This document shows, one piece after another, positions 1 to 12,103 of a DNA stretch of 64,000 nucleotides. This DNA is from Circinella umbellata (Eukaryota; Mucoromycota; Mucoromycetes; Mucorales; Lichtheimiaceae), in assembly GCA_025093555.1 (NCBI GenBank), contig JAIWNF010000010.1:620001-684000 (forward strand), in the 5' to 3' direction. Each line of letters begins with the position of its first letter. The stretch's first letter is position 1. The notes beneath the pieces are model-generated. The model worked only from the letters and a program-made list of their open reading frames with translations. It was not told where the DNA came from and searched no databases. The position numbers and the translations under genes were made by a program.

Positions 1-1230
1 ATTTTGCTGGGTACTGGGGCGCCAAGAATAAAAAATTCTCTTGTCATCTTTGTTGGGACAATGGAAGACCACCCCACGCAATTCTCTCATTGAAGCAAAC
101 GTAGTACACGATTTACAATACTTCATAATCTCGGTTCAAGATTCGATGCAGTGCAACCTACTTTTTTTTTTTTCCTTTGACATCAATTATTATTAAACCT
201 TATTTTTTTGCATACAATTTATCCATAGCAACAAAATTTACCCGATACTGGGTAAAAAAACCATGCAAGCCTATATTTATTTTTTAATTTTACATGTATC
301 TATACTATTAACAGTATAAATGAATAGTTCTATTTTTGTTTTTCATCAAGTCTATCAGTAAACAATTTTCATAGGTACCACAGAGACTTATAATGAGCAA
401 AAAAAAAATGGATAACTTCCTTCAGTCAAATATATCACATAATATCTTATGTAATTAGTAACTACATCAATCAAGAAGGAGGAAATTGGTCTCACATAAA
501 TTTATCCAAATAAATGGTATATGAAAGAGTGTGAAAAGTGAATACTAAATACCTATTCCACTCATATAGATTATATAATGTTTAACTGCTTTCTCACACT
601 AGCTTACTTTTTTTTTTCATTACACTAACATAATGGCTCTTTTCTTTCTACTGTTCCAATAAAAAGTGATATCAAAGTGATGTTTATAAACAGCACATCT
701 CTAAAACTATTTACTAAATACAAACATAATTAGAATCATTTCATTTCCTGAGTGTGTTTCAGTTGAGAATTGATATTTCACAATGTGTTTAGAATAAACT
801 CCCCCTCACTAGGCCCTTTTCAACCTGCTGCACTATACAATAAATAGTATACATCAAATTATTTGATAAAATCATCCGTACCCAATAAACACGTGCTCCA
901 CCTAAATATAAACATACAATTATAATCATAGCCTGTTTGGATGCACATGTTGTTTTTCGCAATTTTTTTTTATTATAGTTTCAAATGTTACTTCAAATCA
1001 ATCAACTGGTATAGGAAAGTCACGATAGGCGATGGTTTTGTAGTAGTTAGCTTACTGGGTTTTTTTCTATATGGACGGGGGGGCTTTCGAAGATACGGTT
1101 AATGATTAGTTTTTAGTTAACGTCTCCAGGTGAGCACAGCGTCCTTGGCGGACATATTTGCTCGAAACAGATCAAATTGGGGATAGAGTAGGTAACGTTG
1201 TAAGAGAAAGCATTTTCTATATAGATTTTA
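1..1230. other. AT-rich non-coding stretch
   Basis: No gene can be supported here. The first ~110 bases are less AT-rich, and the plus-strand frame beginning at base 2 is open for about 37 codons with a Cys-x2-Cys pair (CHLC) before a TAG near 111 and another stop soon after. That could be the decayed end of an element or exon beginning left of the window, but it is too short to name. The remainder is AT-rich sequence with poly-T runs and no long open frame. Confidence 0.5.
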
Positions 1231-1239
1231 TTATAGCGT

Positions 1240-2010
1240 GGGTAGAACATTTATGGTCAGAGGTGGATTTGATTTAATACCAGCAGGACCACGGAAGTAA
1301 CCGGTAACGCATAACCTTTGCATCAAATATAATAAATAGAGACTTGCATTAAAGCTCTTACGAAGTCGAACGTGGGAGCTTGAGAACCAGATGCTAATGC
1401 TCGAGCAACTTGGACCATGGGGGCGAGTCCCACTTCCAAAGATATGCCGTGACAAACTCACGCTTTTCAGCGAGAAAATCTGCCGTCTTACCAGTCCAAA
1501 ACAAGCAGTGAATGTGTGGTGATCCTCGCCTCTGTAGCTCAATAGTCCAGTAATGTGCACGAATGCCATCAACTTCATTTGCAAATCCTTTACGAATAAT
1601 CGTTTCCCACAGAAGATTCCATTCGTTTTTGAAATGCAGTGTAAATAACACTCGATCATCCCACGGTTGGTCAGAGTCTACTACACCAATCATATCGTCT
1701 GCCCAGTCATTGCACGTCAATGTCAAAAACACATGGGGCTCTTTAAATTCACGAAATATCGCCATCAAATTCAGAAATGCTGCTGACTTGTACTTGTAGG
1801 ATGAGCGGATCGTGGTATGGTATTGCCGACGTCACATCTTCTCGAATGTACCGGCGATGGGTATTAGTATCATAGTGATAAATGTTGTTGAGAGTAATCT
1901 CTCCAATGTACCTTTGATGCAACACACGTTAACTGTACAAAAATATAGCACGCTTTTCTAGCATGTCTGCAATAAAAATAAATAAATGACGGCGACTTGT
2001 ATGGTAACGG
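1240..2010 (-). mobile_element. Degenerate Helitron Rep (HUH endonuclease) remnant
   Basis: Read on the minus strand, about 1394-1809 encodes a piece of the Helitron-like N-terminal/Rep domain. Visible landmarks are YKYKSAAFLNLMAIF, then HVFLTLTCNDW (the TFTCNP-like block), then QRRGSPHIHCLFW. The last contains the His-x-His pair of the HUH motif used by rolling-circle transposases. Further upstream (about 1811-1900) the sense continues in another frame (NNIYHYDTNTHRRYIRED), so at least one frameshift separates the halves; stops follow at about 1394. The helicase half and the 5'-TC / CTRR-3' ends expected of an autonomous Helitron were not found. The element is therefore a dead fragment. The motif order is diagnostic of the family; the outer limits given are approximate and inferred. 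Confidence 0.8.
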
Positions 2011-3288
2011 GCCGACATACTTGCAGAAACGAAAGAGGCGTTTTAAAAACGTCACCTGGTTAGGTGATCTGTCAATCATGTCGACAAGAAATAGTAGCTC
2101 GAAAGATGGGCATCGGAAAATGGCGAGGAGCCCATCTATGAAGCTACCACTAAAACGGACAAGAAACCGGATGGATACCGCTCAACAGTGTTTTTTTTTT
2201 CTCGTGAATATTGCTAACCAAAAGGTCAGCAATATTCACTGATGGCTCCCAATGAATGAACTGTGTAGAATTACTAGAATAGAATATAACTATCGTTTGG
2301 ATCAAGCAGATAAAATAATAATGAACGTGTAAAAAAAAATAGTAGACTTACGTTGCCATTTCCACAGTAACTTGTCTTTATTATACATAAAAGAAATAAT
2401 TAATTTATAGTGAGTTAAATAGAGTGCTTTTCAAAAATGATTTATAATGAAGAAATAGTGAGTGGGATATACCTGTGAACCACTGTGAAACGCGTTGAGT
2501 TTAACCACATGGTATTAATATTGTAGTCCATTCCAAATCGATGGATATGGGCACCTCGACTTCTGGCGTAAAATGGCTGCTTCCACCTTTACGGTATGCA
2601 GCCATTTTGATTAAGCCAGAGAGTGCACCGGTGCTTTTATATTTGAACCCAAGGATGAAACGGAGGTTTGCAAAATACATCTCCCCTAAAAAATGTACTG
2701 TTATAGAGCCTGCTGCCATCCACTCCCCCTCCCACGAAATAGACGAATGAACCGCTCATGAATCAGGGGAGGGGGACCTTGATGAAGTGGACGACATTCA
2801 GACCCGTTGGAGTAGACGCCACTCTGACCTGTAAAAGAAAATAAATAGTACCTGAAGTTTTAGAATAGAGTATATTACATATATATAAATATATATCCTA
2901 CTTACCGTATAAGAACAACAGGAACAGAAGGTTTATTCTAAACCAGTCTTCCTTCAAAAATAGCGCGAGTGTCCATGATTGGGGGTCTGTCGAACTTCAC
3001 TATAAAAAACAAAAACTTATAAATATGAAATAAATAGAAAAGCATACCAAGAGTGACACCGATGTTTTTTTTGCATTTCTTTTTGAAAGAAGAGTTAATA
3101 AAATGGGGGTCATTGGTAAAACGTAAAAGGTAAAAAAGATAAAAACGTCATGCACGCGTACTTTTTTTTTTTTTTGGACTTCCGTTGAAGGATATTTTTT
3201 TTTTTTTTTTTTTAGCTGACTCACTTTTTCTTTCCTCTCTTCTTATACATTTACTTCAAATCATATACATATAAACCCCCCTCCCATC
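2011..3288. other. Intergenic, possible decayed coding pieces
   Basis: No intact gene. Plus-strand 2541-2750 is an open frame of 69 codons, and directly after its stop the frame continues open to a TAA near 2835 with an acidic, Arg-rich end (DDIQTRWSRRHSDL). This and the relative GC-richness of 2520-2830 hint at an eroded element or pseudo-exon that I cannot name. From 3150 to 3240 there are long poly-T tracts and a pyrimidine-rich run leading into the next gene, as at several other gene starts in this window. Confidence 0.4.
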
Positions 3289-6286
3289 ATGACTGATGAA
3301 CCAAAGAAACGAACATTATCAGAAGTTTCTGATATTTCTGATGATAATGCTAAACGTCCAAGACAAGGTAAAAAAAAAAATTTCATTTATATACATATAT
3401 TATATAGAAAAATATAATTTGATAATTAAAAAAAAAAAAGAGAGAAATCAACCCAATCTAATCCTTTTCATAAAAGGGGGTGTGAGTTAAAAAAAAAAGG
3501 GTCTGACGGGAAGGGATGGGAGATGGGTGGTTTTTTCTTTTATACGTTCTTTTTGACAAATATATATAATAATTTAATTTAGAAGTATTTGAAACTCTGA
3601 ATAATGATGATTCAGTTATTCATCTTACAACTGAACAAAAAGAAAAACTTGACAATGCTAAAAAATATGCAAGTGAAATGAAATCAAAGGTTAGCTATCT
3701 ATTTCCACTTGTTTGTGACAACGTCTTTTCCAATGTCAACTCATGTTACAATTTTTTTTTTCTGAAAAAAAAAAAAAAAATATAGTTAATGACACCTTCA
3801 ACAACAGCAACGACAAAGCCTACAACAACTCCAACAACAGCAACGACAACGACTCATATGACGAATACCCAATTTTTTGGTACTCATTCAGTACCTACAC
3901 CTACACCACCAACACACATTGTACCTGGTGTTCCAATGACTACCAATAAAATAACACAACAAGCGATTTTATCTGCTACCAATCCACATGTACATTCAGG
4001 TGTTGATATTCGTACATTATCCGTTTTAGCACGTATTTATATTGGAAGTATTAATTTCGAATTAACAGAAGCACATATTCGAACAGCATTTCAACAATTT
4101 GGTACCATCAAAACGATCAGTATGTCGATGAATCCAGTGACGATGCGTCATAAAGGATTTTGTTTTCTAGAATATGAAACACCTGAAGCCGCTTCTTTAG
4201 CAGTGGATACATTAAATGGAGCTGATTTTGGTGGAAGACCTTTAAAAGTGGGTCGACCTAATAATTATGCTACAGCAGCTTCATCCGCCGAAATTCCTCC
4301 ACCACCTACATCAAGAATTTATATAGCCAATGTGAACGAAATGATTACAGAAGATAATATTCAAAATATTTTTGAAGCTTTTGGTCAAATTAAAAAATGT
4401 ATTTTATTGGTAAGAAAGCAAAAGGGGGTTTGGTTGGTTCAATGTTCATGCAAAAAAAAAAAAAAGAATATTTAAATAACTGAGGGGTGTTTTTTTTTTA
4501 TAGCCTGATTTCTTGTCACGAAAACATAAAGGTTATGGGTAAGTCAATGATCATCTTTTTTCTTTTTCTTTTTTTTTTTACTTATAGTTTCTATTTTTGT
4601 TTGTTTCTGGATGGATGGGGTTTCTATTTGAAGGATCAAGTGATAAAAGAAAAGGGGGTGGGAGGGGGAGAGTGGGTTATGCTCGCGTTTTTTTAGGGTT
4701 GGAGGGAGAAAAGAAGAAGAGAACGGAAGGTGGATCAAATGGGATATATATAAAAAAAACCAACAAAGAAAAAAGAGGTTGAAAAAAAAAAACGATAACC
4801 CTCAAATCAAATCTCATGTTTTTTTTATGTTTTTTTTTTATTATTATATATTATAATCCATGTTTACGGGTTATAAGATAAAATGGTTTGGAGATGAGCG
4901 GGAGGAGAGAGCGAGAGAGAAAGGGGGGGTGTGTTTTTTTTTTCTTTCTTTCTTCTTTTTTTTTTCTATATATATTACAGTACAAATAATATAAAAATGG
5001 GATACGATTGATCATAACAAAAAAAAAATACACACACACACACACAAACAAACACACACAAACAAACACACAAAAACAAATCAAATCCACAACAAAATCA
5101 AAAATCAAATCAAAATCAAATCAAAAAAAAAAAACTTAGATTTATCGAATTTGAAGATGAAACGGCGGCAATGACAGCTATGGAATCAATGAAAAATTTT
5201 GAAATTGGTGGACAAATATTACGTGTATCACGATGTATTGTAGGTGGACCATTAACAGAAGGCATGAAAGTATTAGATTCCATGCCACCTCCGAGTGAAA
5301 TACCGAATGGTATACCTGGATCATTAGCATCGATTCCTGCATTACCTATGATGATGACACCAAATAATGCAGCTGCAGCTGCTTTTGCTGGTGTATCCAT
5401 GAATGAGGCAACACATCCTATGGGTGAGCAAGATGATGTCATGTCTAAAGTGAATGCCAATATTGAAAATTTGGGATTAAGAAAAAAAGTGGATTTATTA
5501 CAACAACAAAATAAACAATATCATCCATTTCAACATCAATATCCACAATTTCAATCTCAATCCAAACAACAACAGCAACAACAACAACAACAAAATCGTG
5601 GTTATCAATCCGATCGTAAGTTGGAATAATAATAACGTTTGAAATGATACTTTGATTTAACAATATTTATATTAGCAACAGCAGTTTTACGTGCAGCAAA
5701 ATTAGCAAAAGATAATGCAAAAGCAAGTAATGATTCTGTTGCAAAAGAAGAAGATATGCATGTTAATTCAAGTCAAAGATATGAAATTATGCAAAAATTA
5801 GCTGCTAGTAGACAAGAGGTATAAATAAAGAAAGAGAAACTATATGAAACAATGTATTAAAAACTAACTTTTATATATATAAATATAGCTTTCAAATTAT
5901 CTTCTTGTACAAAATGCAGTTCCTTTTAGTGAAGTAGATGATAGTTTAAATGAAGAATTTTCGGAAGAATGTAGTAAATTTGGTAAAGTTCAAAAAGTGA
6001 CGATAGAATCAAGTGAAGATGATAATAAATGTGAAGTAAGACAACAACCCGGTTGGCAACCAGGCGATGGTGCTGTAAAGATATTTGTACAATTTGAAAC
6101 ATTTGATGGTAAAGAATGTTCTTCTTCTTATATGAATTCAACATGAATTATTGTTAATTAATGATTTATGATTTATTAGTTGCAGACAAGGCACGTCAAG
6201 TACTTGATGGAAGATGGTTTGGTGGACGTAAACTGAAAGCTCAAGTGATTTTAATTTCTGATCTAGATAAATATGGATTACAGTGA
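3289..6286 (+). CDS. PUF60: PUF60 / half-pint poly(U)-binding splicing factor
   Basis: Nuclear splicing factor of the PUF60 (FIR, half-pint) family, which binds uridine-rich polypyrimidine tracts and helps U2AF recruit U2 snRNP. Eight exons: 3289-3367, 3583-3689, 3786-4409, 4504-4538, 5140-5615, 5676-5818, 5889-6108, 6186-6286. All junctions are GT..AG, phases agree, and the product is 594 aa. A Thr/Pro-rich leader (about 63-115) precedes RRM1 (about 145-220, RIYIGSINFEL and HKGFCFLEYE), RRM2 (about 239-315, RIYIANVNE and HKGYGFIEFE), a Met/Ala/Gln-rich linker, and a C-terminal UHM-type RRM (about 489-590) with GRWFGGRKLKAQV, where RWF is the Arg-x-Phe of U2AF-homology motifs. This order is the PUF60 signature. 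Intron 4 (4539-5139, 601 nt) is far longer than its neighbours and splits RRM2. Confidence 0.93.
4539..5139 (+). other. Unusually long PUF60 intron rich in simple sequence
   Basis: This intron interrupts the RRM2 codons for HKGYG and FIEFE. It begins GTAAGT and ends CTTAG. Inside are several T-runs of 9-14, purine blocks (GGGGGTGGGAGGGGGAG near 4650), a (CA)n-rich stretch at about 5031-5075 and CAAAT/CAAAA repeats. Two internal acceptor-like sites follow T-rich tracts: CTTATAG ending at about 4587 and ATTACAG ending at about 4980. Splicing exon 4 to either would bring in an early stop. All other introns of this gene are 57-215 nt. Confidence 0.8.
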
Positions 6287-6664
6287 TCTAATGGACTGTA
6301 ATACATTATATATAAAAAAAAAATTCTCTCTCTCTTTCTATTGTTTATGATAATGAGCTTATCAGTTTTTACTGTTTTTATATATTTATATTTGTATTGA
6401 TAAGATAAGGGTATTCATTAGAGTTATCATTTATTATTTTTAGGTGGGAAACAATTGTTTTAAAGGAGTTAAACTTGTTATCTTTCTTTTTAAAATAGAA
6501 TGGACGTATTCACACGCACATAACAATAGAACCTATTTCGTTATCTCTTTCTTTCTTTCTTTCTTTCTTTCTCTCTCTTCTTACGGCATTTTCCGGATAT
6601 AATACTCATTTATCTTTTAGATAATAATAAATCTCACTTTTTTTTTAGAGAGAGAGAGAGAGAG

Positions 6665-6699
<35 letters not shown>

Positions 6700-7322
6700 A
6701 TGGTGTGAAAAATATATAAACAAATCTGCAACGCGTGACATGGATGTTGAACATGATCAGCTTTATATATCAGAAAACTTTATAACCCACTTCTCTACAC
6801 ATTTACTAAAGAAAAGAAATAAAAATAGGGGAAGTGTGTGTGATAGAGAAAAAAGAAGGTAATATTTTTTCAAGGAAAGAAGAGAAAATATACATATATA
6901 ATCTGAGATGGTTATTAAGAAAAGAACTTGAAGATCTGAGTAAAAAGAATGTGTAACGATTTATAATAATAATAATAATCAAAAAAGTTATTATACTCAC
7001 TCATATATAACCCGATTATTAGGAAAACTTATCAAAAGAAGAAACACTCCCTTTATCGATTACCTTGTTTGGAGAATGCAACCAAAAAAGATATATACCC
7101 TTAGTCTGACTTGAGAGAGAAAGACGGACCCTATTTTTTTTTTTAATCTTCTCTCTCTCTCTCTTTTTTTTTCTTTTTGCTTCTTCTTTACATTTCTCTC
7201 TCTCACACACACACACACTCCCAAGTCGGATTTTATTTTATTTTTTGTTTTTCCCTTTTTTTCTTCCCCCGCTTCATTATTATTTCTTATTATTATAAAC
7301 CCCACCTTTTATATATAATATC
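6287..7322. other. Intergenic region with microsatellites and pyrimidine leader
   Basis: No gene seen. It contains a (TTTC)n run at about 6546-6580, a compound (AG)n(AC)n(AT)n array at 6647-6699, and a pyrimidine-rich leader from about 7130 to 7280 just before the urease start, including (CT)n at about 7150-7164 and (CA)n at about 7205-7218. Short open frames here are low-complexity and were discounted. Confidence 0.6.
6647..6699. repeat. Compound microsatellite (AG)n(AC)n(AT)n
   Basis: Three dinucleotide repeats abut without interruption: about nine AG units, about ten AC units, and about eight AT units. It lies between the PUF60 and urease genes and is likely polymorphic. Confidence 0.9.
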
Positions 7323-10267
7323 ATGGTACGTCTTGTTCCTCGTGAGCTTGACAAGCTTCTTTTAAGCAATGGTAAATGAACTATTTTTTTTTAAATATAA
7401 AACACGTAAAAAAAAATATAAACCCTATTTTGAAAAGAAAAAACACGTAAAAAAAAAAGAAATGAAATAATAATCCTTTCCCCCCCCTCCCTCCTCCCTC
7501 CTCTTTGTTTTTTAGTTGGCTTTGTCGCTCAAAAACGATTGGCACGGGGTGTTAAATTGAATCATTCCGAAGCAACTGCTTTAATCGCTTCTCAATTATT
7601 AGAATTCATGAGAGATGGCACTTATTCGGTAGCACAATTAATGGATTTGGGTAAACAAATGTTGGGTAGACGGCACGTTATACCTGACGCTTTAACATCC
7701 ATGCATGATGTTCAAATTGAAGGTACTTTTCCCGATGGTACTTATTTAGTAACAGTCCATGATCCGATTTGTACCGATGATGGTAATTTGGAAATGGCGC
7801 TGTATGGTTCCTTCTTCCCTATCCCTTCCTCCGACAAATTTCCATTACCTGAACCTGATGCCAATTATACTCCTCCTGGAGCCCTTCAAATTCAACCTGG
7901 ACAAATTAAATTAAATGCTGGACGAAAACGTGTTTCTTTAACCGTGACAAATCAAGGTGATCGTCCTATTCAAGTAGGATCCCATTTTCATTTTATTGAA
8001 GCCAATGCTTCCTTATTATTTAATCGTGCATTAGCCTATGGTATGCGATTAGATATTCCTGCAGGCACAGCCGTTCGTTTTGAACCTGGAGATTTTAAAG
8101 CCGTGACATTAGTTGAAATTGGAGGTCACAAAATTATTACGGGTGGTAATGGATTAGCCTCAGGTCAAGTCGATATGAGTCGATTACCTGATATTATGAA
8201 TTTGATCAACGAACGTGGATTTTTACATGATGCCAATACACCTTATTTACCCAGTGAACCAAAAGGATATGTTTTGGAACGTGAATTTTATGCCGATCAT
8301 TTTGGTCCAACTACAGGGGATTTGATTCGTTTAGGTGATACAAGTTTGTGGGCCCGTGTGGAAAAAGATTATACTGTGTATGGTGACGAATGTAAATTTG
8401 GTGGTGGTAAAGTCCTTCGTGAAGGCATGGGTCAAGCGACAGGTCGATTGGATGCTGAAGTACTTGATTTGGTGATTACCAACGCAATGATTTTTGATTA
8501 TACGGGAATTTACAAGGCCGATATTGGTATCAAAGGAAGTACGATTGTGGGGATTGGTAAAGCAGGTAATCCTGATGTGATGGATGGTGTGACACCTGGT
8601 ATGATTGTAGGTGCAGGTACAGAAGCTTTGGCAGGCGAAGGCAAAATCTTTACAGCAGGTGCTATTGATACCCATGTTCATTTCTTGTGTCCACAAATGG
8701 CAGAACAAGCCATTGCTTCTGGTATTACAACATTGATTGGTGGTGGCAGTGGTCCTACAACAGGTTCGAATGCAACGACATGTACCAATGGAAGATATAA
8801 TGTAAAATTGATTTGTAAAGGAACGGATGATTTACCTGTCAATTGTGGATTTACTGGTAAAGGCAATGTGACAGATAGAAAAGATATTATCGAACAAGTG
8901 GAATCAGGTGTTTTAGGATTAAAATTACATGAAGATTGGGGAACAACACCTGCTGCTATTGATGTTTGTTTAGATGTGTGTGAAGAACTTGATGTACAGG
9001 TAAATAAATAATTGAGAGGAAAAGGGAGGGAAAAGGATCAAAACACACTGAAAAGGGGGACTTTTTTTTTTTTTTTTTTTTTAATCTCTGACAACCAAAA
9101 AATCAATGGGGGTTAATTAGGCTACAATTCACGCTGATACATTAAATGAAGCTGGTTATGTTGAATCTACTATTGCTGCATTTAAAAATCGTACAATTCA
9201 CACCTATCACAGTGAAGGTGCGGGTGGTGGTCATGCTCCTGACAGTAAGTGTTTTATTACTTTCAACTTTGACTTACCTTATTTCTAATTCCGCGTGGTT
9301 GGTATTTTTTTTTTTTTTAGTTATTACTGTATGTGCTGAACCCAATGTATTACCTTCTTCTACCAATCCAACAAGACCTTTTACAACAAATACATTGGAT
9401 GAACATGTAGATATGTTAATGGTATGTCATCATTTATCTAAATCAATTCCTGAAGACGTTGCTTTTGCTGAAAGTCGTATTCGAGCGGAAACCATTGCAG
9501 CAGAAGATGTACTACAAGATATGGGTGCTATTAGTATGATTAGTTCGGATGCTTTAGCCATGGGTCGTATTGGTGAAGTCATTTTAAGAACATGGAAAAC
9601 GGCAAGTAAAATGCGTGATCAACGTGGTAAATTAGAGGAAGATAAAGATGTCGAAGGTGATAATTATCGTATTCGTAGATATATTGCTAAATATACCATT
9701 AACCCGTAAGTTTATATATGTGACTGTGTGAGTGTTGAGTGTTATATCTATATATATATATATCTATATTTCTCACACCCAATATTTTTGGATAGTGCGA
9801 TTGCTCATGGTATTAGCCATATTGTTGGATCCATTGAAGTTGGTAAAATGGCGGATTTAGTTGTTTATACACCGGAATTCTTTGGTTCCAAACCTGAAAT
9901 GATTATAAAGGGAGGTACAGTTGCTTATTGTAATATGGGTGATCCCAATGCATCGATTCCAACCACAGAACCTGTCTTAGCAAGACCTATGTTTGGAATG
10001 TTACCTTCAGTGACTGGACAAATCAGTTGTTTATTTGTATCTCAACTCTCGATTGATTCGGGTGTTATTGACAGTTATAATTTAAAAAAGAGAATTGAAC
10101 CTGTTAAAAATTGTCGAAATATTGGTAAAAAAGATATGAAATTAAATGACTGTATGCCTGTCATTACAGTAGATCCAGAAACGTATCAAGTCACAGCCGA
10201 TGGTCACGAATGTACTTGTGAACCTGTTTCTGAATTACCATTAACTCAATCCATTTTTATTTTCTAA
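7323..10267 (+). CDS. URE1: Urease (fused gamma-beta-alpha, nickel enzyme)
   Basis: Cytosolic nickel metalloenzyme hydrolysing urea to ammonia and carbamate. Five exons: 7323-7371, 7516-8999, 9121-9244, 9321-9705, 9796-10267; 837 aa, the usual length for single-chain fungal and plant ureases. The gamma-like domain starts [14 protein letters not shown], the beta-like part contains HFHFIEAN, and the alpha part starts at [19 protein letters not shown]. Active-site elements are all present: nickel-binding His pair in DTHVHF, the lysine to be carbamylated in [12 protein letters not shown] (about residue 486), a nickel His in TIHADTLNE, the catalytic GAGGGHAPD, and the mobile flap Cys-His in MVCHH. 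The C-terminus ends [10 protein letters not shown], typical of the family. Activity would need accessory proteins (UreD, UreF, UreG) and nickel import, none of which lie in this window. No disabling change is seen. Confidence 0.97.
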
Positions 10268-11253
10268 AATCATATCTTTTTTTCATTTATGTAAAACTAA
10301 AACTTCACATAAAAAATTAATCCAAAACTCTCCTCACACCCCAATCGAAAAAAAAAACAACATTTTTCTTTTTGTTTATAATAATAATAATAATATATAT
10401 ATACTCTATTCTCTCTCTTTTTTCTGTTTTAATAAACTTATATCTTACAAATTAAAATTTTTTTTGATGGGTTTATAGTATTAGGGTAACACGAAAAGTA
10501 AGGTCGCGTGGAAATAAGGGGGGGGGGAGTGGTAATTAAACTTTTTCCTTAACAGAAAATCATCCATAACTAAAGGATGTCATTTCAAATGTTTCAGAAT
10601 CACTTTTGTGTTCCAAATGAAAATGAAAAAAAATATGGGTTTTTATTATCCCACACTTTCATTATTATTATTTTTTGAGGCGGAGGATCAAAAAGCTTCT
10701 ATTTTTGATTTTTGTTAAATATAGAGAAGAAAAAACTTCATTTATATAAAATTTAGAGATTAGGGGGGGATTGGTTTTAGATATAAACAGGTGATATAAA
10801 ATCTTTCCCTACAGGATAAGTTCAAGAAATATATATTAAAAAAAGGGGTGGAGGAAGAGAGCTAAAGATAATTGTTTTTCTTTTTTTTTTTTTTGGTGTG
10901 GGTGCGGGCGTTATTGTTTAAAAGAAATAGAAATAGAAAAAGAAAAAGATCTAGACTTTTTGTTCAGTTACCCTTGAAAACGATCCAAGAAGTAGGAAAA
11001 CGGCCCCCCTTTTTTTTTGAGAGAGAGAGATCGGGGTAAGGGAATACAGGTAGAAAAAGAAAAAAAGGAAAATGATTTTCTATATATAAAAAGGGGGGGG
11101 GGCGGATTTGACTCCGTTCCAGAAAGGTCGATCACTTTTTTTTTTTTAAAAAAAAAAACCTTTTTATTTTCCATCCTCTTTTTTTTTTTTATTCTTTCTT
11201 TCCCTTACAACAAACCCAACTCTTTTTTCTTTCTCTCTCACTTTCTCTCTCCA
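10268..11253. other. Intergenic region
   Basis: Urease 3' flank and upstream region of the next small gene. AT-rich with runs such as G9 at about 10518 and a long pyrimidine tract from about 11165 to 11253. A TATA-like TATATATAAA is at 11081-11090, about 165 nt before the next ATG. No coding sequence supported. Confidence 0.5.
11081..11090 (+). promoter_or_regulatory. TATA-like box
   Basis: TATATATAAA lies 164-173 nt upstream of the ATG at 11254 and is followed by a pyrimidine-rich leader. The spacing fits a TATA box with a leader of roughly 130 nt, though in such AT-rich DNA a chance match is possible. Confidence 0.35.
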
Positions 11254-11556
11254 ATGTCACGATTTACAGAACATTTCGATTTACATTCTAATTCAAATAT
11301 ATCATTAGAGTTATTGGATCCTCCAAAATCACCTACAAATACTTTATCTTCTACATCATCAACAAATCATTCTACTTCTTCTTTTTCTTCTATGACAGAA
11401 GTGGGTACTATGATGGAGAATCATTTTCAACCACAACAACAACAACAACAAGAAGAAGAAATAACCAATAAAAAATTATCGAAAATGAAACGATTTATTA
11501 CTGGTACAATTCGTCGATCCAATACAAAGAGTCGACCTTCACTTGTAATTCATTAA
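11254..11556 (+). CDS. Small low-complexity protein, function unknown
   Basis: A single-exon frame of 100 aa starting MSRFTEHFDLHSNSNIS and ending RPSLVIH. It has a Ser/Thr-rich middle (about 30-47), a Gln run followed by Glu (about 62-72), then a basic C-terminal segment (KKLSKMKRFITGTIRRSN). The start lies directly after a pyrimidine-rich leader and 164 nt from a TATA-like box, the arrangement of other genes in this window, which supports it being real. The basic end with RRSN resembles sites for basophilic kinases. I do not recognise a family. An open frame extends upstream, but that part is poly-Lys/poly-Phe noise. Confidence 0.5.
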   Translation: MSRFTEHFDLHSNSNISLELLDPPKSPTNTLSSTSSTNHSTSSFSSMTEVGTMMENHFQPQQQQQQEEEITNKKLSKMKRFITGTIRRSNTKSRPSLVIH

Positions 11557-12103
11557 AAGGAATTGAATTCTATAAATATATATATGTATACCCAACCCAC
11601 TCTTTCATCCTTATATATTTACCCCCTCCTCATAAACACCATTGGATGTAATTTCAATTTTTCAAATAGAAGTGTTGTTGTTAATTAATACAATGCTTAT
11701 TCATATATGCACACACAGACACACATACATACATTATTATATATACATTATACATATACATATATACACACATGTGAACAAAACAAACCCTTTTTTTTTT
11801 TTTTGTAAACATGTATTATACCTTTTTTTAATAATAAAAAACTTCAATTTTATATATCAAAGACTTTATTATAATTTCGTTTATATACAACATATTCAAT
11901 TATTATCAAAAAAGAAGAAAGATGTGTGGAGAGATCAATGGAAAAAAAAAAAGAGAGAGAAAGAGAAAAAGAGAGAAAGAGTATGTACATAATTGTTATG
12001 TTTTTAATGAGCTGTGCGGATAAGTCCCCAAAAACACAAAACTTTTCTGAACTTGAAATCTTTCTTTTCTGCTTTCAATTTTTGAATATGCAAAAGTGTA
12101 TTT
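11557..12103. other. Convergent intergenic region
   Basis: Very AT-rich 3' flanks of two convergent genes, with repeated TATATACAT-like sequence at about 11725-11775 and an A/G-rich tract at about 11940-11985. No coding sequence supported. Confidence 0.5.

Noticed and set aside
4487..4782. Plus-strand frames inside the long PUF60 intron
   Set aside because: Translations of T-rich and G-rich simple sequence; kept only as possible cryptic splicing, not as genes.
5445..6144. Minus-strand frames within PUF60
   Set aside because: Antisense of Gln-rich and ordinary PUF60 exons; the plus-strand gene explains the region.
11017..11253. In-frame upstream extension of the small protein at 11254
   Set aside because: The extension is poly-Lys, poly-Gly and poly-Phe from homopolymers and crosses a TATA-like box; the ATG at 11254 follows a pyrimidine leader.
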